The translations under genes were made by a program, and so were the position numbers. DNA of 64,000 nucleotides, from the NCBI RefSeq assembly GCF_035582795.1, contig NC_134373.1:30784501-30848500 (forward strand). The letters are read 5' to 3'. The notes beneath the pieces are model-generated. The model was not told the DNA's origin. It did not search any database and was given only the letters and a program-made list of their open reading frames with translations. Source of the stretch: Mycteria americana. Lineage: Eukaryota > Chordata > Aves > Ciconiiformes > Ciconiidae. Position 1 is the first letter of the stretch. Every line of letters begins with the position of its first letter. Shown here piece by piece: positions 35,367 through 49,357 of the stretch.

Positions 35367-38300
35367 CTAAGAAACAAGGGGGAAAAAAAAAAAAAAGGTC
35401 AGAAGTCAAACAGCACTCACCAACATCCTTCCAGAGCAATATACTAAAGAGCTGATGAACATTTTGCAAATGTGGCTGACCTAACAGATCAAGAGAAAGG
35501 CCCTGCTTAACATAACAGTTTGCAACCTGAATACTCAAAGAGCAAGAGAATACAATCACCCAGTACATCCTATTTGTTCCTTATATTATTAGTTATTACT
35601 ATCATGTTGTAAGTTATTAATATCTTGTTATTTACAGCATTAAGCAACAACACAGTTTCCCAACATGAGCTTACGACTCTATCAAATATACACATTCCTG
35701 TGTACGGTTCAGATGACTATGCGCTATCCTGGATGGCTATCCACTTCTTGGAGGGCAGCCCGCATGCTCCCAGCTTGCCTTCAGAGAAGTCTTTCCTGAC
35801 CCAAATCTAACCCAAAGGAAATCAATTCTGCTCCTGAGAGCGAAGTTACAAGTGGAGATGAATTTTGCAGCAAGATGGCCTAACAGGTATATCACTCAGG
35901 ACATGAAAGCCAGAATCCTGTTTTGTGAACAGATATTCTACCCAAATACCTATTTGGACAGAACAGTTCTATCCAGGCATCAGAAACTGCAAAAATAGGA
36001 GTCATTGTGGATGTTTTCCCAGTCTTTAAAAGCACTGGGCTTAAACACTGTGTGTAAAAGTGCTACACACATGTGCTAGTCCATTAGATGAACTGCCTTT
36101 GTAACCTGGAGCTTTTTGATTACTTATCAGGTAGTAAATAACACAGAAAAGAACATGTTGAAAGACCCTGTAGGTGTGCTGGATCTCTGGCAGCTTCAGA
36201 AGAGCTCAAACTAGCCACCAGGTCACTCAGCAGCTGGTGGCATCAGTCCTGTACTCAGACAGTGATTCATCACTAAGCAGCCACCCCATGAGAAACAGAG
36301 ACATCACTGCAGCCTGCGGGACACTGGCTCCTCCGGATGCAGGGTGACCTCTGCCGGGAAAGCCGGGAGGAGGGACGGGGCACGGCTGGAGCTGCCAGGC
36401 TGCCCGTGAGCAGGGCCGATATTCCAGCTGCAGGGCCAAAATACAGTCTGAAATGACAGTTTGCAATCCCAAAGAGCACGGAACTAGAAAAGCAGGAGAC
36501 CTAGGTGAGCTCAGAGAAACGTCAAGCTACTGAGGACCGAGGTGGAAAAAAGGCTGAGCCCAGGCCCACAGCAGAGGAACACCCACGGAGACATGACCCG
36601 CTGCTAGGAGGACAGCTGAGACGCAGGGCTCTCTGTGGGTCCCAATCCAAAGGCTCCTGAAGTTATCAGATGCCTCTGCTTGATCTCAAGTTTTCCTATG
36701 GGCCTGGCATTTTGCTTATGTGTGCATCCCAAATTGCTCTCGTGGGGGCAGGCAGATCCGTGCGGTATTGAGGCCCGAGAGGGCTGCGTCCTGGTGGGCG
36801 GCTGTGCTGGTAGAGCCTGCCCCGTATAAGCCAGCGGGACTGTCACCCCACCTCTCCATCTGCAAGCCTGCTTGCAAGGCAGCAGCTGCTTCTTCTCCTG
36901 GCATTTAATAACACAGCCCAATGGTTAGAGCATTTGCTCAGGAGATGATACGAGTTCAAAGCTCTCTTCAGCCTGAGGGTATCAAGATGGAGCACATAGG
37001 AGAGTGCCTCACGGCCCAGCTCTATGCCCCCGACTCCAAGGGAGCCAGGAAGCCCTTAAAAGCTCCAAGGGAGCCAGGGCTTGGCATCAGGACCAGGGCA
37101 AGCACCACAACTTTCCCCAGCCAAGCCTTGTTCTTGCATGGAGATTCCCATCTGCTGATGGGGGTTCATGGGGATCCCGCTCCGGGCTGCTGAGTGCTTG
37201 TGCTCATGCTGCTTCTGTCCAATGCTCCTCGCCTCTTCACTACTCTGCCGATAGCCTCGGCACAGTAAACAAGCACACAGGTGATTCCCTCTGCGCACAG
37301 TCCTTCAGCCAGAAGGATCCCAAAACACTCCCCAAACATGAGGAGTAGATTACTTCAATCACTATGAGTTTCTAAGGTGAGGAAATATCACTGGCAGCTC
37401 CAAGATGAAAAACTGCAAACTAGGCTCCAAAACAAGATCCATTTTAAGGCATGGAAGCAATTTAATAAAACAAATATAACTGCATTTTTAAAGGCATGCT
37501 GCTCCCAAACTTTTCCAGCTGCACTGAGGCTCCACTGTTCAGATTGTTGTCTCCAACAATTATGGCCAAAAGCTTTTTACAGCAAAAGTTAGATCAATAC
37601 AGAATTGCCTGATTCCCAGAAGTTGAGATTTAAGAAAAGAATTGCAAGAACTGACGCTACAAAGTTGGGACAAATGCTAGGATGCACAAGGGGAATTTCT
37701 GACTTTGCTCTTGTGCTTTCAACTCTTTATGCTCACAATGAGGAGGCTTCTTTATCCCAGTTCTCCACTGAATTCTTACCCACCCAAACATGTCTCCCCT
37801 TTCACACTGACTGATTTGTTCCTGTTGCAATCCCTCCCCAGTAAACACACACACATTCTCGCTCCTCCCTCACTCCTACCTCCCTTTATTTCCTTCTTGC
37901 TTGCAGCCTCATCCCAGCCGCTGGCACTGCCAGCTGCTTGTGCAGGGGAACAGAAGGACAACACTGCTACAGCCAGCGCTGAAAGCTAAATTCACAACGT
38001 AAGACCAAGCCTTAGCGCTAGCAAAAACACAGCTCCCACGCAGTCCGAGAGGTTTATAAAAGATGCTGAATGAAGTCAGCAAGAAGTTTGGTCCTGATTT
38101 CGGAGAGGAAAGAGGAAAGGGCTAGCCTGCCTGCTGGGACTCAACTTCAAGCGCAAAGTGCAATCAAAGTGCAGAACAGCTCAGCAGAATTAAAGGAGAC
38201 TACAAGATGTATTGCCTGGGATGTACTGAGACAGCATAAGATGTGGCTAACTCCTACTCTCAAATTTATTATATGGCTGGTACCGGCTTATTTAGGAGTC

Positions 38301-38525
38301 AGGCCAAGGCATCTAATTGTGGAACATACACATCGGAATCTGAGTTTTCTTTTCCTTAAGGTTAAAAACATCAAAAGCTCAAATATAAAAACTTAGAGGG
38401 ATTAAAACTTTAATTTACCAAAACCTGGCCCCAGAGGGTCCATCATTCTCTCTGAGGTCACAGACCTCACAAATTACTCAATGGTGCTTTGTGCTCAGGA
38501 GCATTTGTGACATGGGATTCTGTAC
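35367..38525 (-). other. CLASP1: CLASP1 intron
   Basis: 3,159 bp, GTACAG donor at 38525 and TTAG acceptor at 35368-35367. It contains a tRNA-derived SINE head at about 36915-36975 and a GC-richer stretch at 36280-36900. No further exon is recognised. Confidence 0.75.
36915..36975 (+). mobile_element. tRNA-derived SINE head fragment (MIR-like)
   Basis: AGCCCAATGGTTAGAGCATT (36915), TGCTCAGGAGATGATACGAG and TTCAAAGCTC keep the order of a tRNA A box (TGGTTAGAGC) and a degenerate B box (GAGTTCAAAGCTC) about 35 bp apart. This is the head of a MIR-type SINE rather than a functional tRNA, since no acceptor stem closes it. Confidence 0.5.
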
Positions 38526-38732
38526 CTGTAACAACCCAGGAATGATATCGGGAAGGAGCTGATGCAACGATTCCTTGGAAATCCTCTCAATGACTTTCGT
38601 CTGCATTTTGATGGCAGCTAAGTTAATTGGATAATCTGCAGTCTGAATGATGGGGCAAAGCACCTTGATGCATTGCTCAGGGTGGATGGAACTCGCCAAG
38701 GTGGAAGCAGCTTCTTCAGCAGCTCTGACAAC
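38526..38732 (-). CDS. CLASP1: CLASP1 coding exon (C-terminal TOG-like region, 69 aa)
   Basis: 207 bp, phase 0 to 0, ATTCCAG acceptor and GTACAG donor. It reads VVRAAEEAASTLASSIHPEQ, CIKVLCPIIQTADYPINLAA, IKMQTKVIERISKESLHQLL and PDIIPGLLQ. The alternating amphipathic helices (ECIKVLCPII-type and INLAAIKMQTKVIER) are HEAT repeats of the C-terminal TOG-like domain that binds CLIPs and kinetochore or cortical partners in the family. Confidence 0.97.
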
Positions 38733-39090
38733 CTGGAATGAAAGCAGAGCAAAACCTTAGGTTAATGAGGTCACACATCCCAGCCAAAACCACCCATGTG
38801 TACTAGGAATGACTGCCAGGAAGCACTCGGGCATTAGGAGGGTCTATTGAGAGGTGATTGACTCTGAGAATTCACATCCTTCACCTCCAGTGACATCTTT
38901 GTTCCAGCCAGTGGCAAGAAGTCCATCCTACCTGTGTCAAAGTTGTGGCTAGTTTGAAAGAGTCATCTGTCACCCAAGATAGACAGGCACCCTCATCCTA
39001 CGAGAAGCGAGAGGACAACATTTCTCCAGCCACTGTCAAAGAACCTAAACCCACCAGCTTAGACTTAATACAAAATTTATCTCAAACATT

Positions 39091-39210
39091 ATAATCACAG
39101 AATCCCAGGTTGGAAGGGACATCGAGGATCACCTGATCCTTGGCAAAAGAACAGCGTAGACAAGATGGCTCAGCACCCTGTCCAGCCGAATCTTTAAAGC
39201 GTCCAGTCTT
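39091..39210 (-). mobile_element. CR1 LINE 3' end, diverged
   Basis: The plus strand reads AATCACAGAATCCCAGGTTG then GAAGGGACATCGAGGATCAC, the reverse complement of the CR1 3' end (GATCCTCGATGTCCCTTCCA ... GGGATTCTGTGATT). One ATTCTGTG copy remains. The similarity fades to the right of about 39210. Confidence 0.8.
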
Positions 39211-42187
39211 GGGGAAAATGAATGACACTGTTGCACCTTTTAGTATGCATCTCACCTGCCGAGTGCTGGGGTGCCCAAGCTGAGACACTCATGCCTACAC
39301 AGATGTTTCCTACCATTTCACAGCTAAACTATGCTGTAATCAAACCCAGGCTAGACACAAACAGGCTTTAGGGTGTCCCTGACCAGGCAGCCATGCTTAA
39401 AGCACATCTAACCCGTTAAGACAGCACTAGGATTACCAAAAGACATGGGAGGAAGAACAAGTGGAAACAGTGGTAGCACGCACCTCTTGCAACTAGCCCA
39501 CACTGTAAAGCAGTCATGCAAAACAAGGGAGATCCCAAATTCAGTTCCACTCTTGGCCTGAGGGAAGGCAAGTCCACAACTTTCACACTCTTCCCCAGCA
39601 AGTAGGACAGCTAGCTGAAAGAGGAAAGACCCAATTGTGGTCTCTCCTCCCATGAGAGTTTATTCATTTTTACATTCTGCAGTAATTGGATAAAGAAACA
39701 GGATAGGAAGGCAGGTTTTCTTTTTTCAAGTGTCTGTGCTAATTGCCAAGCAACAAAATGAAGTTTCCCTGTGGTTGCACTCTTCCTGGCCACAAATCAC
39801 ACATTCTTTGCTCCCCATGTTCTTGTTTCAGTACAAAAGACGGAGAATGCTTTTGCTCATCTTTTCTCATTCCCCTCTTCTCAGGGCTTACTTTTAAGGG
39901 AGGGTAAATCTTGAGTAGACAGAGATGCCCCAGTGGACAGACTTAAATCCAACACCTCAACTCTAAGAAGATGCATTCACAAATCCTCATGCTTAGGATC
40001 TCCCAGCTAGCCCCAGGCAGTCCCTATCTCTGAGCCCAGGAGCACTAACGCAGGCTTTGAAGACACCCCCTCTTTCCTGATTGTGCGGGAAGCTCAGACA
40101 CCTAGCACCAGTTCTCCAACTTATCCTAAGCTGAATTACCTGGGGTTGTCTGAAGTCAATACTTTGAAACCAGCACTAGGAAATCTGTCCCAGGCAATCC
40201 GCAAAGAAAGCAAATAAACCACAGGCCTCTCATCACTTAGACTGAAGCCATAGCTGCTGGATTCTCCTTGTTCCCCTCTTCCACACACTGTCATGGTATC
40301 AAACTCCGGGATTTCTGTTTAACTAAGGCAACCCATGGACAGACATAGCTCTATCAAAGCCTCAAAAGAAGGAGAGCTTTCATTATTTTTAAGTAACTAC
40401 TGTGGATAATGCATGAACCAGGAGTATTTGGAAGTCTATCTCAGTCATTACTAGGACAAGAATGGCTTCCTGCCTGGACTACAAAACATTTTCCAGAGAG
40501 GTTTAATTGATTTTTTAAGATAGCAGCAGTAAATAGTGACCAGAAGAGATCATCTCCATCTACAAAGCCTGCTTCACGCACAGTCTTAGCACCATGGCCA
40601 CACCACTATCATTGATCCTCCACTCATGCTGACAGCTACCTCCCTGAAACAGGAATGGCCACAAGATACTTGTACACCCACGAAATAACAGAACTCATCC
40701 ACTTGGCTCTTGGCATCCTCTAAAGCAAACCCAACAGTGAAAGTGATCTCAGATACTTCACATAGTACAAATACTGTATGCAGGCAAGGAACAGCAAGAT
40801 GGTGAAGCAGACCTGAGACCTTGATTACTTCTGTATCAGCTGCCAAGCTGCTCCATCTACCTCAGGCCTTTCTCAGCAATTAATTATAATGTTAAAACAC
40901 ATTCCAAAAAGAATGGCAATCCACAATGTGGTCAGTATTCAAAAAATTTCATCCTGAAAGATCTGCGAATGAGTAACCAAGCAGAACAGAATGCTTGTTT
41001 TCCCACTTCCAGCAAGTTTTCCCTATTCCAGTTATTTCTTTGCAAATTCCTCTTCAATTTCACACATGAGAAGCATGAAAGTTAATATTTTTCCATGTAA
41101 GCCAGTACTAGCTTAGAAGGAAGCACTATGCGATTTTGTTGGGAAAGGAGAGAGACACCCAAGTACTTAAGGGATACCTAATGCCATGCTTTGGTACCAC
41201 AGCATTGAATTGCTGGAGTGGATGAAGTCAGGAGCTCCCAGGAGGTCTCCTTTAAAGGAATTCACTTCTTGGCACTGCAGCTTTGACATTGGCTTTCCCA
41301 GTGCTGAAATACTGCTACCACCAAGCTTTCCACAAACAATGCAGTGGACTTAGAGAGCCCCGATATGTTGTAATCAACAACATTCACAAGCAAGTCACTA
41401 GCTAAAAAACCTAACTATAACTATTTGGACACAGGCTGCTTGAGATTTTGCTTTGCAACAACTCCAAATACTGTTAGAAAATGTTTTCACAGACCCTCTG
41501 AGAAAGAAAAGCTTGAATATATCACAACTTACAAAATAAATTATTATTTTTTAAAGCTTAAATCCTCCTGGTGTCCTCCTTGATAAAAAAGTAACAATAT
41601 TTTAGTAGGCATCTACAGTCAGACTCTGATCTCAAATACACTACTGTAAATTTTAAAGAGTAATGGAGTAGGTAAAAAAACCGAGTAATTTTATCTGCGT
41701 TTCAGCTCCACATCCTGTGAGCATAAAGCTTACCATGCACATTAAGTTGCAGGTATGAGGCAAGCATACGAGACAAAACCTTTTTTTAAAAGCCTGTGAC
41801 CAATTCCAAGCACAAGGGGTTAAAATACAGCTGAAATTTTTCACAAAACGAGCCAGGGTTCAAATAGCAACAAAGATCACGTATATTTTGCACTTCATAA
41901 GGTCAGCAAGAAAAGTTGTAAAGGTGCAGGATTTATTTATAACCTTGCAAGTCCTCCTTTCAGCAAAGCTGCCCATTTCTAGCAAGGATCTGGCCATGTT
42001 TGCACAGCAGTTGGGTTTTTCACATCACTTCTCCCTGAAGTGCCTTCCCTCTGAATACAGAGGGACATATTACACATGTCCAGTAGGCTTCCTGCTGATA
42101 TTAGCTTCTAAATGTGACAACACCAAAGAGAATTTCCAAGTCTTCCGAGAGCACATCTGGCAGACAGCCTCTGCATCTAAGCTACAC

Positions 42188-42293
42188 TTCAGCAAACCCC
42201 TTAAGCGTATGTTTAACTTCAATAACATGCTGAAGTCTCACTGACGTCAATGGGATTCAAGCGTGTGCTTACATGCTTGCTTGAATCAGAGCC
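42188..42293. mobile_element. Ancient amniote MITE-like palindromic repeat
   Basis: TTCAGCAAACCCCTTAAGCG at the left end and GCTTGCTTGAATCAGAGCC at the right flank a centre reading TGAAGTCTCACTGACGTCAA TGGGATTCA. This fits the palindromic amniote repeat whose halves read TCAGCAAAGCACTTAAGCA and GTCCCATTGACTTCAATGGG (from memory). Arms are imperfect inverted copies of each other. The family name is not assigned. Confidence 0.6.
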
Positions 42294-45200
42294 TCTGCAG
42301 GTAACTAGCTCCTGGCTCCCTTGGAAAGGACCAGCAGGGGACAGGGTGTAGGAAAGGGTAGGGCAATACCAGCTGAGAGTGAGCCAAAAGGACAAGCTCA
42401 TCCCTGCCGGCACGGAAAGCCGAATGCCACCATTCTGCAATGCGAGTACCAGCCCTGTCCGAAAGGCCTTTCCTTCTGGCTTTGGCAGACTAAAACATTC
42501 AGCTAACCAGACCAACTCCACATCCCACAAGGGAGCTCTGAATACTTAGACAGCACACTCAAAGTCCCGCTCACCTGGTAATGCCAGAGAAATCAGCAGC
42601 ATTCCCACACAGAGGGAAGTGCATTATCAAAAGATACGAACTGCCAGGTCATTTGGCAACAAGAACATGCAATTATAGCAGAGTTTAGCAAAGATATTTT
42701 GCCGTGAGGCACAACACTTGTGTCTTGCAAATTACACATACCACACAATATCAAAAAATCAAACATCAGGGCTTTAACCTGACCAGCAGAGTGAAACAAC
42801 CTGAAAAGAAGTGGGAGAAATGAGCAAACAGCATCAAGCAACAGGTCTTCCTCCCATCTTTGGAGGTAAGATCAACAGATAAACACCAGGAAGTGGCAGG
42901 AATGGCTCATACTAACAGCAGACACCACAAGTAGTGGTGGCTATGAAATGCATCCTTTAAATTTGAGAAAAAGAAAGGGTGCTGTTCGCTACGTGCTCAG
43001 ACTGGGCAGCTCATTGTCACAAGAGGATCAAAAATTAGACAAGTTTACTGAAGAAAAAGCAAATGCCAAAATACACAGAGAAGCAGGCAGAACCATTAGC
43101 ATGGGAAGGCTGTAAGCTTCAGACCACCGGAAGGAGGGAGGATATCCTCAGGGAAGCATTATTGTATGCTTGCTTCTTGCTAGTCACTGTCAGGTAGGGT
43201 ATCAAGTGAAGCAAACATTTTGTCTGACCTAATATTAATTATTCTCAGTGATCTCAGAAATAGAAAAGAAAACGAGCAAAGTCATCAAATTATGATGATG
43301 CCTGGAGAAGCAAGTTCAAAAGGGTGGCTATGAAGCAAGATGTGCAAGACTAGAGAGAGCCTGCAGTGTTTTATTAAAACACAGACACTAAGCTGTGTGT
43401 AAGGTATGTCACAAACATCATTTTACCTCCCAGTAAAAGCTTAGAGCAAACCATGGCTTGAACTGGATAGTTCGATATCATTCAACACAGGGCAGGTAGC
43501 CCAGGAATGCAGATCTAAAAGATAGCACTTTGCCTTAAAGAAGCAGGTTTTTCTCCTTTCCAAATGCTTACCTTACACCCTACACACTAGAGACTAGATT
43601 CAGCCTGACTTCAAGCTGTGCTTGCTGGTGGGTTCCTTGAAAGACATCTGTGGTGCATTAAGACCTTTCCAGTGAGTCTCCCAAAAGAGAGAAATGGTTA
43701 TACTTCTATCCAGTTTGCTTTAGGGAAGGAACTATCTTCACATGCACGAAGCCAGAGAGGTGTAGCACACAGGCAGGCTGTTCACCTCTAACAATGTCTT
43801 CCTTGTTGCTATAAAGGAGCAAGTGGTCCCAGGAATATGCACATGAAATGCTTTCTGATTTCAATAGCAGGGGATATTGCTGATGTGCTGTATTAGCAAC
43901 AGCGTGATCAAGGCAGCCACCTGTCATAGATCCCTTTCTTTTAATAAAAAAGCACATTGGCATCATCGACGTTCTACAAAATTTGCTGGACAAACAACTC
44001 ACACTGGTTTACCTGGTTCACAATGCATTGCAGCCATGGGATCCTGTATGCTTAAGACAGCCAGAACCAAGACTCCATCTCTTCTGCAAAATTTCTTCTG
44101 CTCAGCTATCACTCTCATTGCATTACAGACGTTGCTTGCTGCCTGATGGCTTCAGCAAGCAGCTTGTCTGTGGTAATCTGCTCTTGGTCAATATGCAGCA
44201 GCTTTGTAAAGGGTTTTGATGGTTTCATTTCTGCTTTGAAGTGACACAAACTACTGACAAATAAGGAAAGAAAAATATATGTCCTGACTCACCTAGGGCA
44301 GAACATGCAAGTTTCATAGGCTACACAGGGCATCAGTGTAACATGCTGAGAACTCAGGAGAGCAGCACCTGTACTCCTAGATGAGAGCTGTATGTAGGAC
44401 CGTAAGCTGGAGTACTTTGCCATGATTGCTACAGATTGATGGTTGCACCTTCTCTGAAGAAACTCGTAGAGGGTGAGGCAGTGTAGGTAAAACCCCACTG
44501 AAAACTTAGAGGCTTTGTACGCTACTGTGAAACACGCAGAGTGCCAGTGAAGTTTATTAAGCAAAAGAACAAGGATTTGCTTTCGGGCTTACAAGGTGCA
44601 CAGCTATGTTTTTGAGCCCATTTTTGCCATCTAGAGGTGGATACTTAAAGCCTGCATAATCTAAGCTGGAGGGCATGGAGGCTTACTAGCACATAGCCAG
44701 GCAAACTCCCATCCCTGAAGGCTTTACAGTCTGATCCAGACAGGAACAAACAATTAAGAACTTGGTTTCAAAGCAGGAAGTGGACTCAGCAATGGGGAGT
44801 GCTAAGCAGATGAAAAAACAATGTGATTTTTATAAGGGATTCAGAGGAGATGAAGTAGATTAGACTGCTTCTCCTGTGCACTAAATATTTCAAATACGTT
44901 GGGAATTAGAAGAGGCATATAAACATATACTATGAAACATCAACAACTGCCAAGCTGCAGTGCCTGGCAGCTTCCAGCATGGACTATATCTCCATTAACC
45001 TTTAAGACTGTGATCATTTAGTGCTTTTCTTCTTTAGCAAGCTACATTTTGCAGAAACCTACACAGATCATACCATCAGAGGATGGCTGCAAACCATCTT
45101 AGAAAGGTCAGATGCCAGTCTAAAAGCACCTCAGCAAGATAGTAACAATTACCTACAGTTAATGGATAGCTTGTGATTTTTTTCACTCTCTTTTAGAGGT

Positions 45201-47111
45201 TTACAACAAAGAATGTTACATTCAATTATGCTTATGGACCTTCCAGATAATAACAAAATTAGGTATTTAAGACATGGCACAATATCCTTTCCTTACACAC
45301 AGAAAATACTCATCCACTAGGTTTATAGGCTTAGTTGCAGAGAAAAACAGAGTGGCAGAGACAGAAGCAGGGAATTAGCTATCCTATGATTTTCACTGGT
45401 AAAGATGTTTTGTAACCATTTCCCAAGATAATGAACTATTTCTGTTTTAATATACTCAATAAGAACTTATACTCATTTTGCTGGTATGAATCTGAAGCAA
45501 TGTCATATCAATGGTATTGGGTCAGCAGGCAGCATCTCTCCTTAGTTATGGGTGAGTAACTACACTGGAACATATGAGTTAATATTAACTAATTGGCAAC
45601 AGAAAGATGGTTCTCTTCCAAATAACTCCAAACAAAGAGTGATAAAAATCAACAAGATTTAATACCATCCACAACTTCAATTACGTTCTAATGCTCCAAA
45701 AGTAAGTGAAAGGCATTTACATGTCAACCCCCATAAATATTTACAGTTATGACTGAAGCAGGCTTGACTCTTCACATCACCCCATTAAATCAACAGCATT
45801 GAATAGACTGTTATACTACAAACAGTATAAAAACAGGCTGAAGTTAAAAATGCAAACTAAAGATGGATCCCAACCCAGAGTCTTCTAGTCTGTAGCCTAG
45901 GGTTACATTCATTTTGAACCCCTGTTGAGGTCTGTGCTTTGCTAATCTCCTGCATTTGCGCCCACAACAAGGCACGACTCAGCATCCAACTCCATGTACC
46001 AAGTTTTCCTCTCCTGTGTCCCTGGGAAGAGCTGTGCTACTTCGCTGATCCTAGACTTTGCCTTCAGCAACAGAAGGCAGAAGAGTTCTAGCCACGGCAA
46101 AAATTCAACTGTCTAAAGACTTCAGCTTGGACTTGGAAAAACAGCCAATTATCCAGGCATCCCAAGATATCCAACTATGCTAACACTGCTTTGATACTTC
46201 CAAGTACATAATCTGGAATAAAAACACAGACCCTTTTGTTTCAGACTGAATCTTTAACTAGATATCGGCACTCAAATGGAGGAGGGGTGGTGGTATTTGC
46301 TAGGTGGTAAATATGTTGGTTATAATTTCTTATTTGATCCCTCCTGGTCATGATGAACAGCACCAATATTGGAATTCGGGAAGACAAATAAACCTTCTTT
46401 TTGATTTCCAAAGAACTGCCTCTTAGTAAAATGACTTCTTGGAGATGGCACCCAAGATTAACAGTTCTGTACTGTTCTCCCCTTCAAACTCTCTCCTGTT
46501 CCCTTGGTCACTTGAACTGATTCTCCATGGGCCATACGTAATGGAAAATGGGAGCAATAACTTAGGGAAATTAGCAGTCCCTCAGGTAAGTAAGAGTGAA
46601 ACAGATACAGCTCGTTCAAAACAGTCATTTTCTGCTGACTTATGCAGCCTGTTGTATGCCAAAAGATCTCAAACCTTAAACCAGGATCACTCCTGTCTTC
46701 TATTACAAGGCAGAAGCAGCCCAGAAACATAACAAACCCTGGAGTGACATCCTATCAGAGCATTACTGGCACAAGGGTTAACGCTTTCCTAACCAAATCA
46801 TATAGCAGCTTTCCTCAAAGTAGTTTTTACAGTACAGAAGAAGATTTTATTTTATGTAGTCTAAGGACAGTACACCACTGCCCTTAATATTGCTTTGATT
46901 TAGTGAAAAAGAAAACTGTAGAACAGACCGCCGAGATCTTCCCTTCCCTTTCCTTCTTCAGCTATTCTTTGAAAGTGCCCTTCAATCAAAAACTGGTGAA
47001 TCTTCACTTAATCTCCTGCTCAGTGGGATCAAGCCAAAGGGCAGCTCCTCCACTCCTCCTGGAGGGAGCAGCGCTGCAAAGTCAGCAGTGAGAGCAAGCT
47101 GGAGGGCCACC

Positions 47112-47173
47112 ATGGGATGGGAATTTGTGACCTTCTGGCCCAGGGCTACAAGTTTCACCAACTGAGCCATGCC
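47112..47173 (-). mobile_element. tRNA-derived SINE head
   Basis: The minus strand reads GGGCATGGCTCAGTTGGTGA (from 47173) with a perfect A box TGGCTCAGTTGG and a degenerate B box GGTCACAAATTCC at about 47133-47121. The stems do not pair as a tRNA cloverleaf, so this is a SINE relic. The body may continue to about 47030. Confidence 0.5.
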
Positions 47174-49228
47174 CAAATGGACTCTCAGTTAATTTTTCAC
47201 AGACTTAACTGAATCAGCAAGCCCCAACTACAGGTAAAAATACCTAAAGCATATTCCCAGGTATATCTTTAGCCTAGGTCATGTAGATACCCAAGTGCAG
47301 GTTGGGAAACCTTTCTTAAGCTTCATGAATGCTGATATTCTCAAACTACTGACAGACAGATGATGTGTTTCATGGGCTGCATCATGGTTCCAAGAGCTCC
47401 ATTTACACAGGGATTACAAGGATCAGAAAAAACACATACATAGAATGAAAAATCCAGCACCAGTGACACCACATAATACAGATGCAGACATGCTGTTTAG
47501 CAACAGATAGCAAAACAGGAATGTATCTGCAGCATCCTGCTATGACCAACTGTCACCCAAAGGTCTCATTGCGGCAGTTGCAAATATTATTTTTTTAATT
47601 ATAAAGATGCTATGCAAAAGCATGCCTTTGATTTACAATGGTATGTACAGCACAGCAGCTACTTGCTGACAGCAATACAGCTCAGAATTATTCTTCTATA
47701 AAGAAGTGCCAGAACTCACATCTCTTCATTCCTGGCTTGAGCTTTGCTTTCTCTGTAGCAAAGACTTATTCTCTGCTTCTCCTCAGGAGGCACCTCATGC
47801 AAATCCTGAAGAACCTTTCCATACTTCAAGCATGAAGAACACAGTGGGGGGAGTACAGAGGCATAAAGTGTTCACGTTTTCAACATTGTGCTTGATTTCT
47901 ATAAAACCCACCAGCTGCACAAGGACAGTGAGTTCTGAGGGGCATGCCAGAGACAATCTGGAAAGGTCCTGCTAGAAATAGCAGTTTTGGAGGACTCTCA
48001 GAAAAAAAAAAATACAAAGGGCACTGAGTCAAGGTGAGCTGAGAAGTATGCAACCAGAAAACTTGCCAATAAAAGGCACTCCTTCAGAACACAATGTTTT
48101 GTCTGACTGCTTTATCAGGAAATCAATTTACAACTGCTTCTTATTACTCTGAACTGAAAATGACAGGAGTGCAAAGGCTCTAAATCAAGGAGAGGAAGGT
48201 AGGCAGAGTACGGCAGTCCTCATTCACTAAAGAATTAAACATTTTCTACTTTTGCATTTTAGAGAAATCTAGTCTGTTAGTTTCCTTTCCTAAGGGCATT
48301 TTTTGTTTTGTTTTTTTTTCTTTTGATTTTTAAACAGTACAGTTTCTGCTACACACAGCTAACGTAACCTTGTGCAAGTTATGCAATGCTCTGGAGCAGT
48401 ATGATCTATACAATGATCTTTTTCATGGCCAAAGCTCTCCAGACAGAGATGCCTAAAATTGCTATTTAGGACAAGCCTGTTGCAGAGGAGAATAAGTGTC
48501 TTAGATTTCAAAGCAAGGACTTTGGTAATGCTTGGAAGTCAATCTACAAAGACTGACTTTAAATGTAATTTGAATTGATCTACTTCAAATGTTATCATCA
48601 TGTCCCTTTATTTTTGTTTTACTCCAGAAGAATACTTTCAGTTTTACATACAAGTTCTCTCACAAAAGGAAAATGCAATTCACCCTTCCCTTTGCTTCCT
48701 CCTCTGCCCCAGCTTCTTTTCAGCAGCATGGCCTCTTTGTCCATTTTCTCCTGTTACTCACCAGTTCCCAGTTCTCCATTGTGGCCCAATTTCACCATTC
48801 AGTTTTCACACACAATTCTGCTTGAACCCGGGCTTTGTGTTCTCCAGTACGTTTCCTATCCTTACCCATACAGACGGAAGGAGCACAGTGCCCCCAATGT
48901 GCTGTGCTAAATTATTAAACACACACTTTACTACTACAGGGTCTCAGCCTCTCCCAGAATGAGCAGGGAAATCCTGGGAAGTTAGTAATCAGTGACCCAC
49001 AATTCCAGATAGCTCCAAATCCACTTAAACAGCTCTGTCAGTCTCAACTCTTTTCCGCCCTGCTTCAGCACATAAAAATCCTATCTCTTCATACATGGGA
49101 GACTTAATATCAGTTTGTTCCACTGTTAAGATGGGTCAACGTGTTTGCCTGTTAAATCTCACTGTTCCTACATTTCTTCAGCAGGCCCATATTGCTTTCC
49201 CAGCAGCAACACTGAAAGGCTCACTCAC

Positions 49229-49357
49229 CTCCTTGTGAGAATCCTTATGTGCTTCCAGCGTTTTCATGATGGTCAACTCCGCATAGTTCTTAAACCTTGC
49301 TGGCTGGTTCCGTAAGATCTCTCGCAGGACTCGCAGTGCCAGGGCTCTTATTGAATG
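49229..49357 (-). CDS. CLASP1: CLASP1 coding exon (43 aa)
   Basis: 129 bp, phase 0 to 0, GACACAG acceptor and GTGAGT donor. It reads HSIRALALRVLREILRNQPA, RFKNYAELTIMKTLEAHKDS and HKE. HEAT-type helices; the NYAELTIMKTLEAHKDSHKE block is highly conserved between CLASP1 and CLASP2. Confidence 0.97.

Larger units (their letters stand above)
38733..49228 (-). other. CLASP1: CLASP1 intron, largest in the window (10.5 kb)
   Basis: GTGAGT donor at 49228, CAG acceptor at 38735-38733. Recognised contents are a minus-strand CR1 tail (39091-39210), an ancient palindromic repeat (42188-42293) and a tRNA-derived SINE head (47112-47173). An octamer ATGCAAAT occurs at about 47796-47803. No extra exon, snRNA or other gene is identified. 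Confidence 0.75.

Noticed and set aside
47112..47173. Possible tRNA gene on the minus strand.
   Set aside because: A good A box, but the B box is degenerate and the acceptor and anticodon stems do not pair; a SINE head explains it better.
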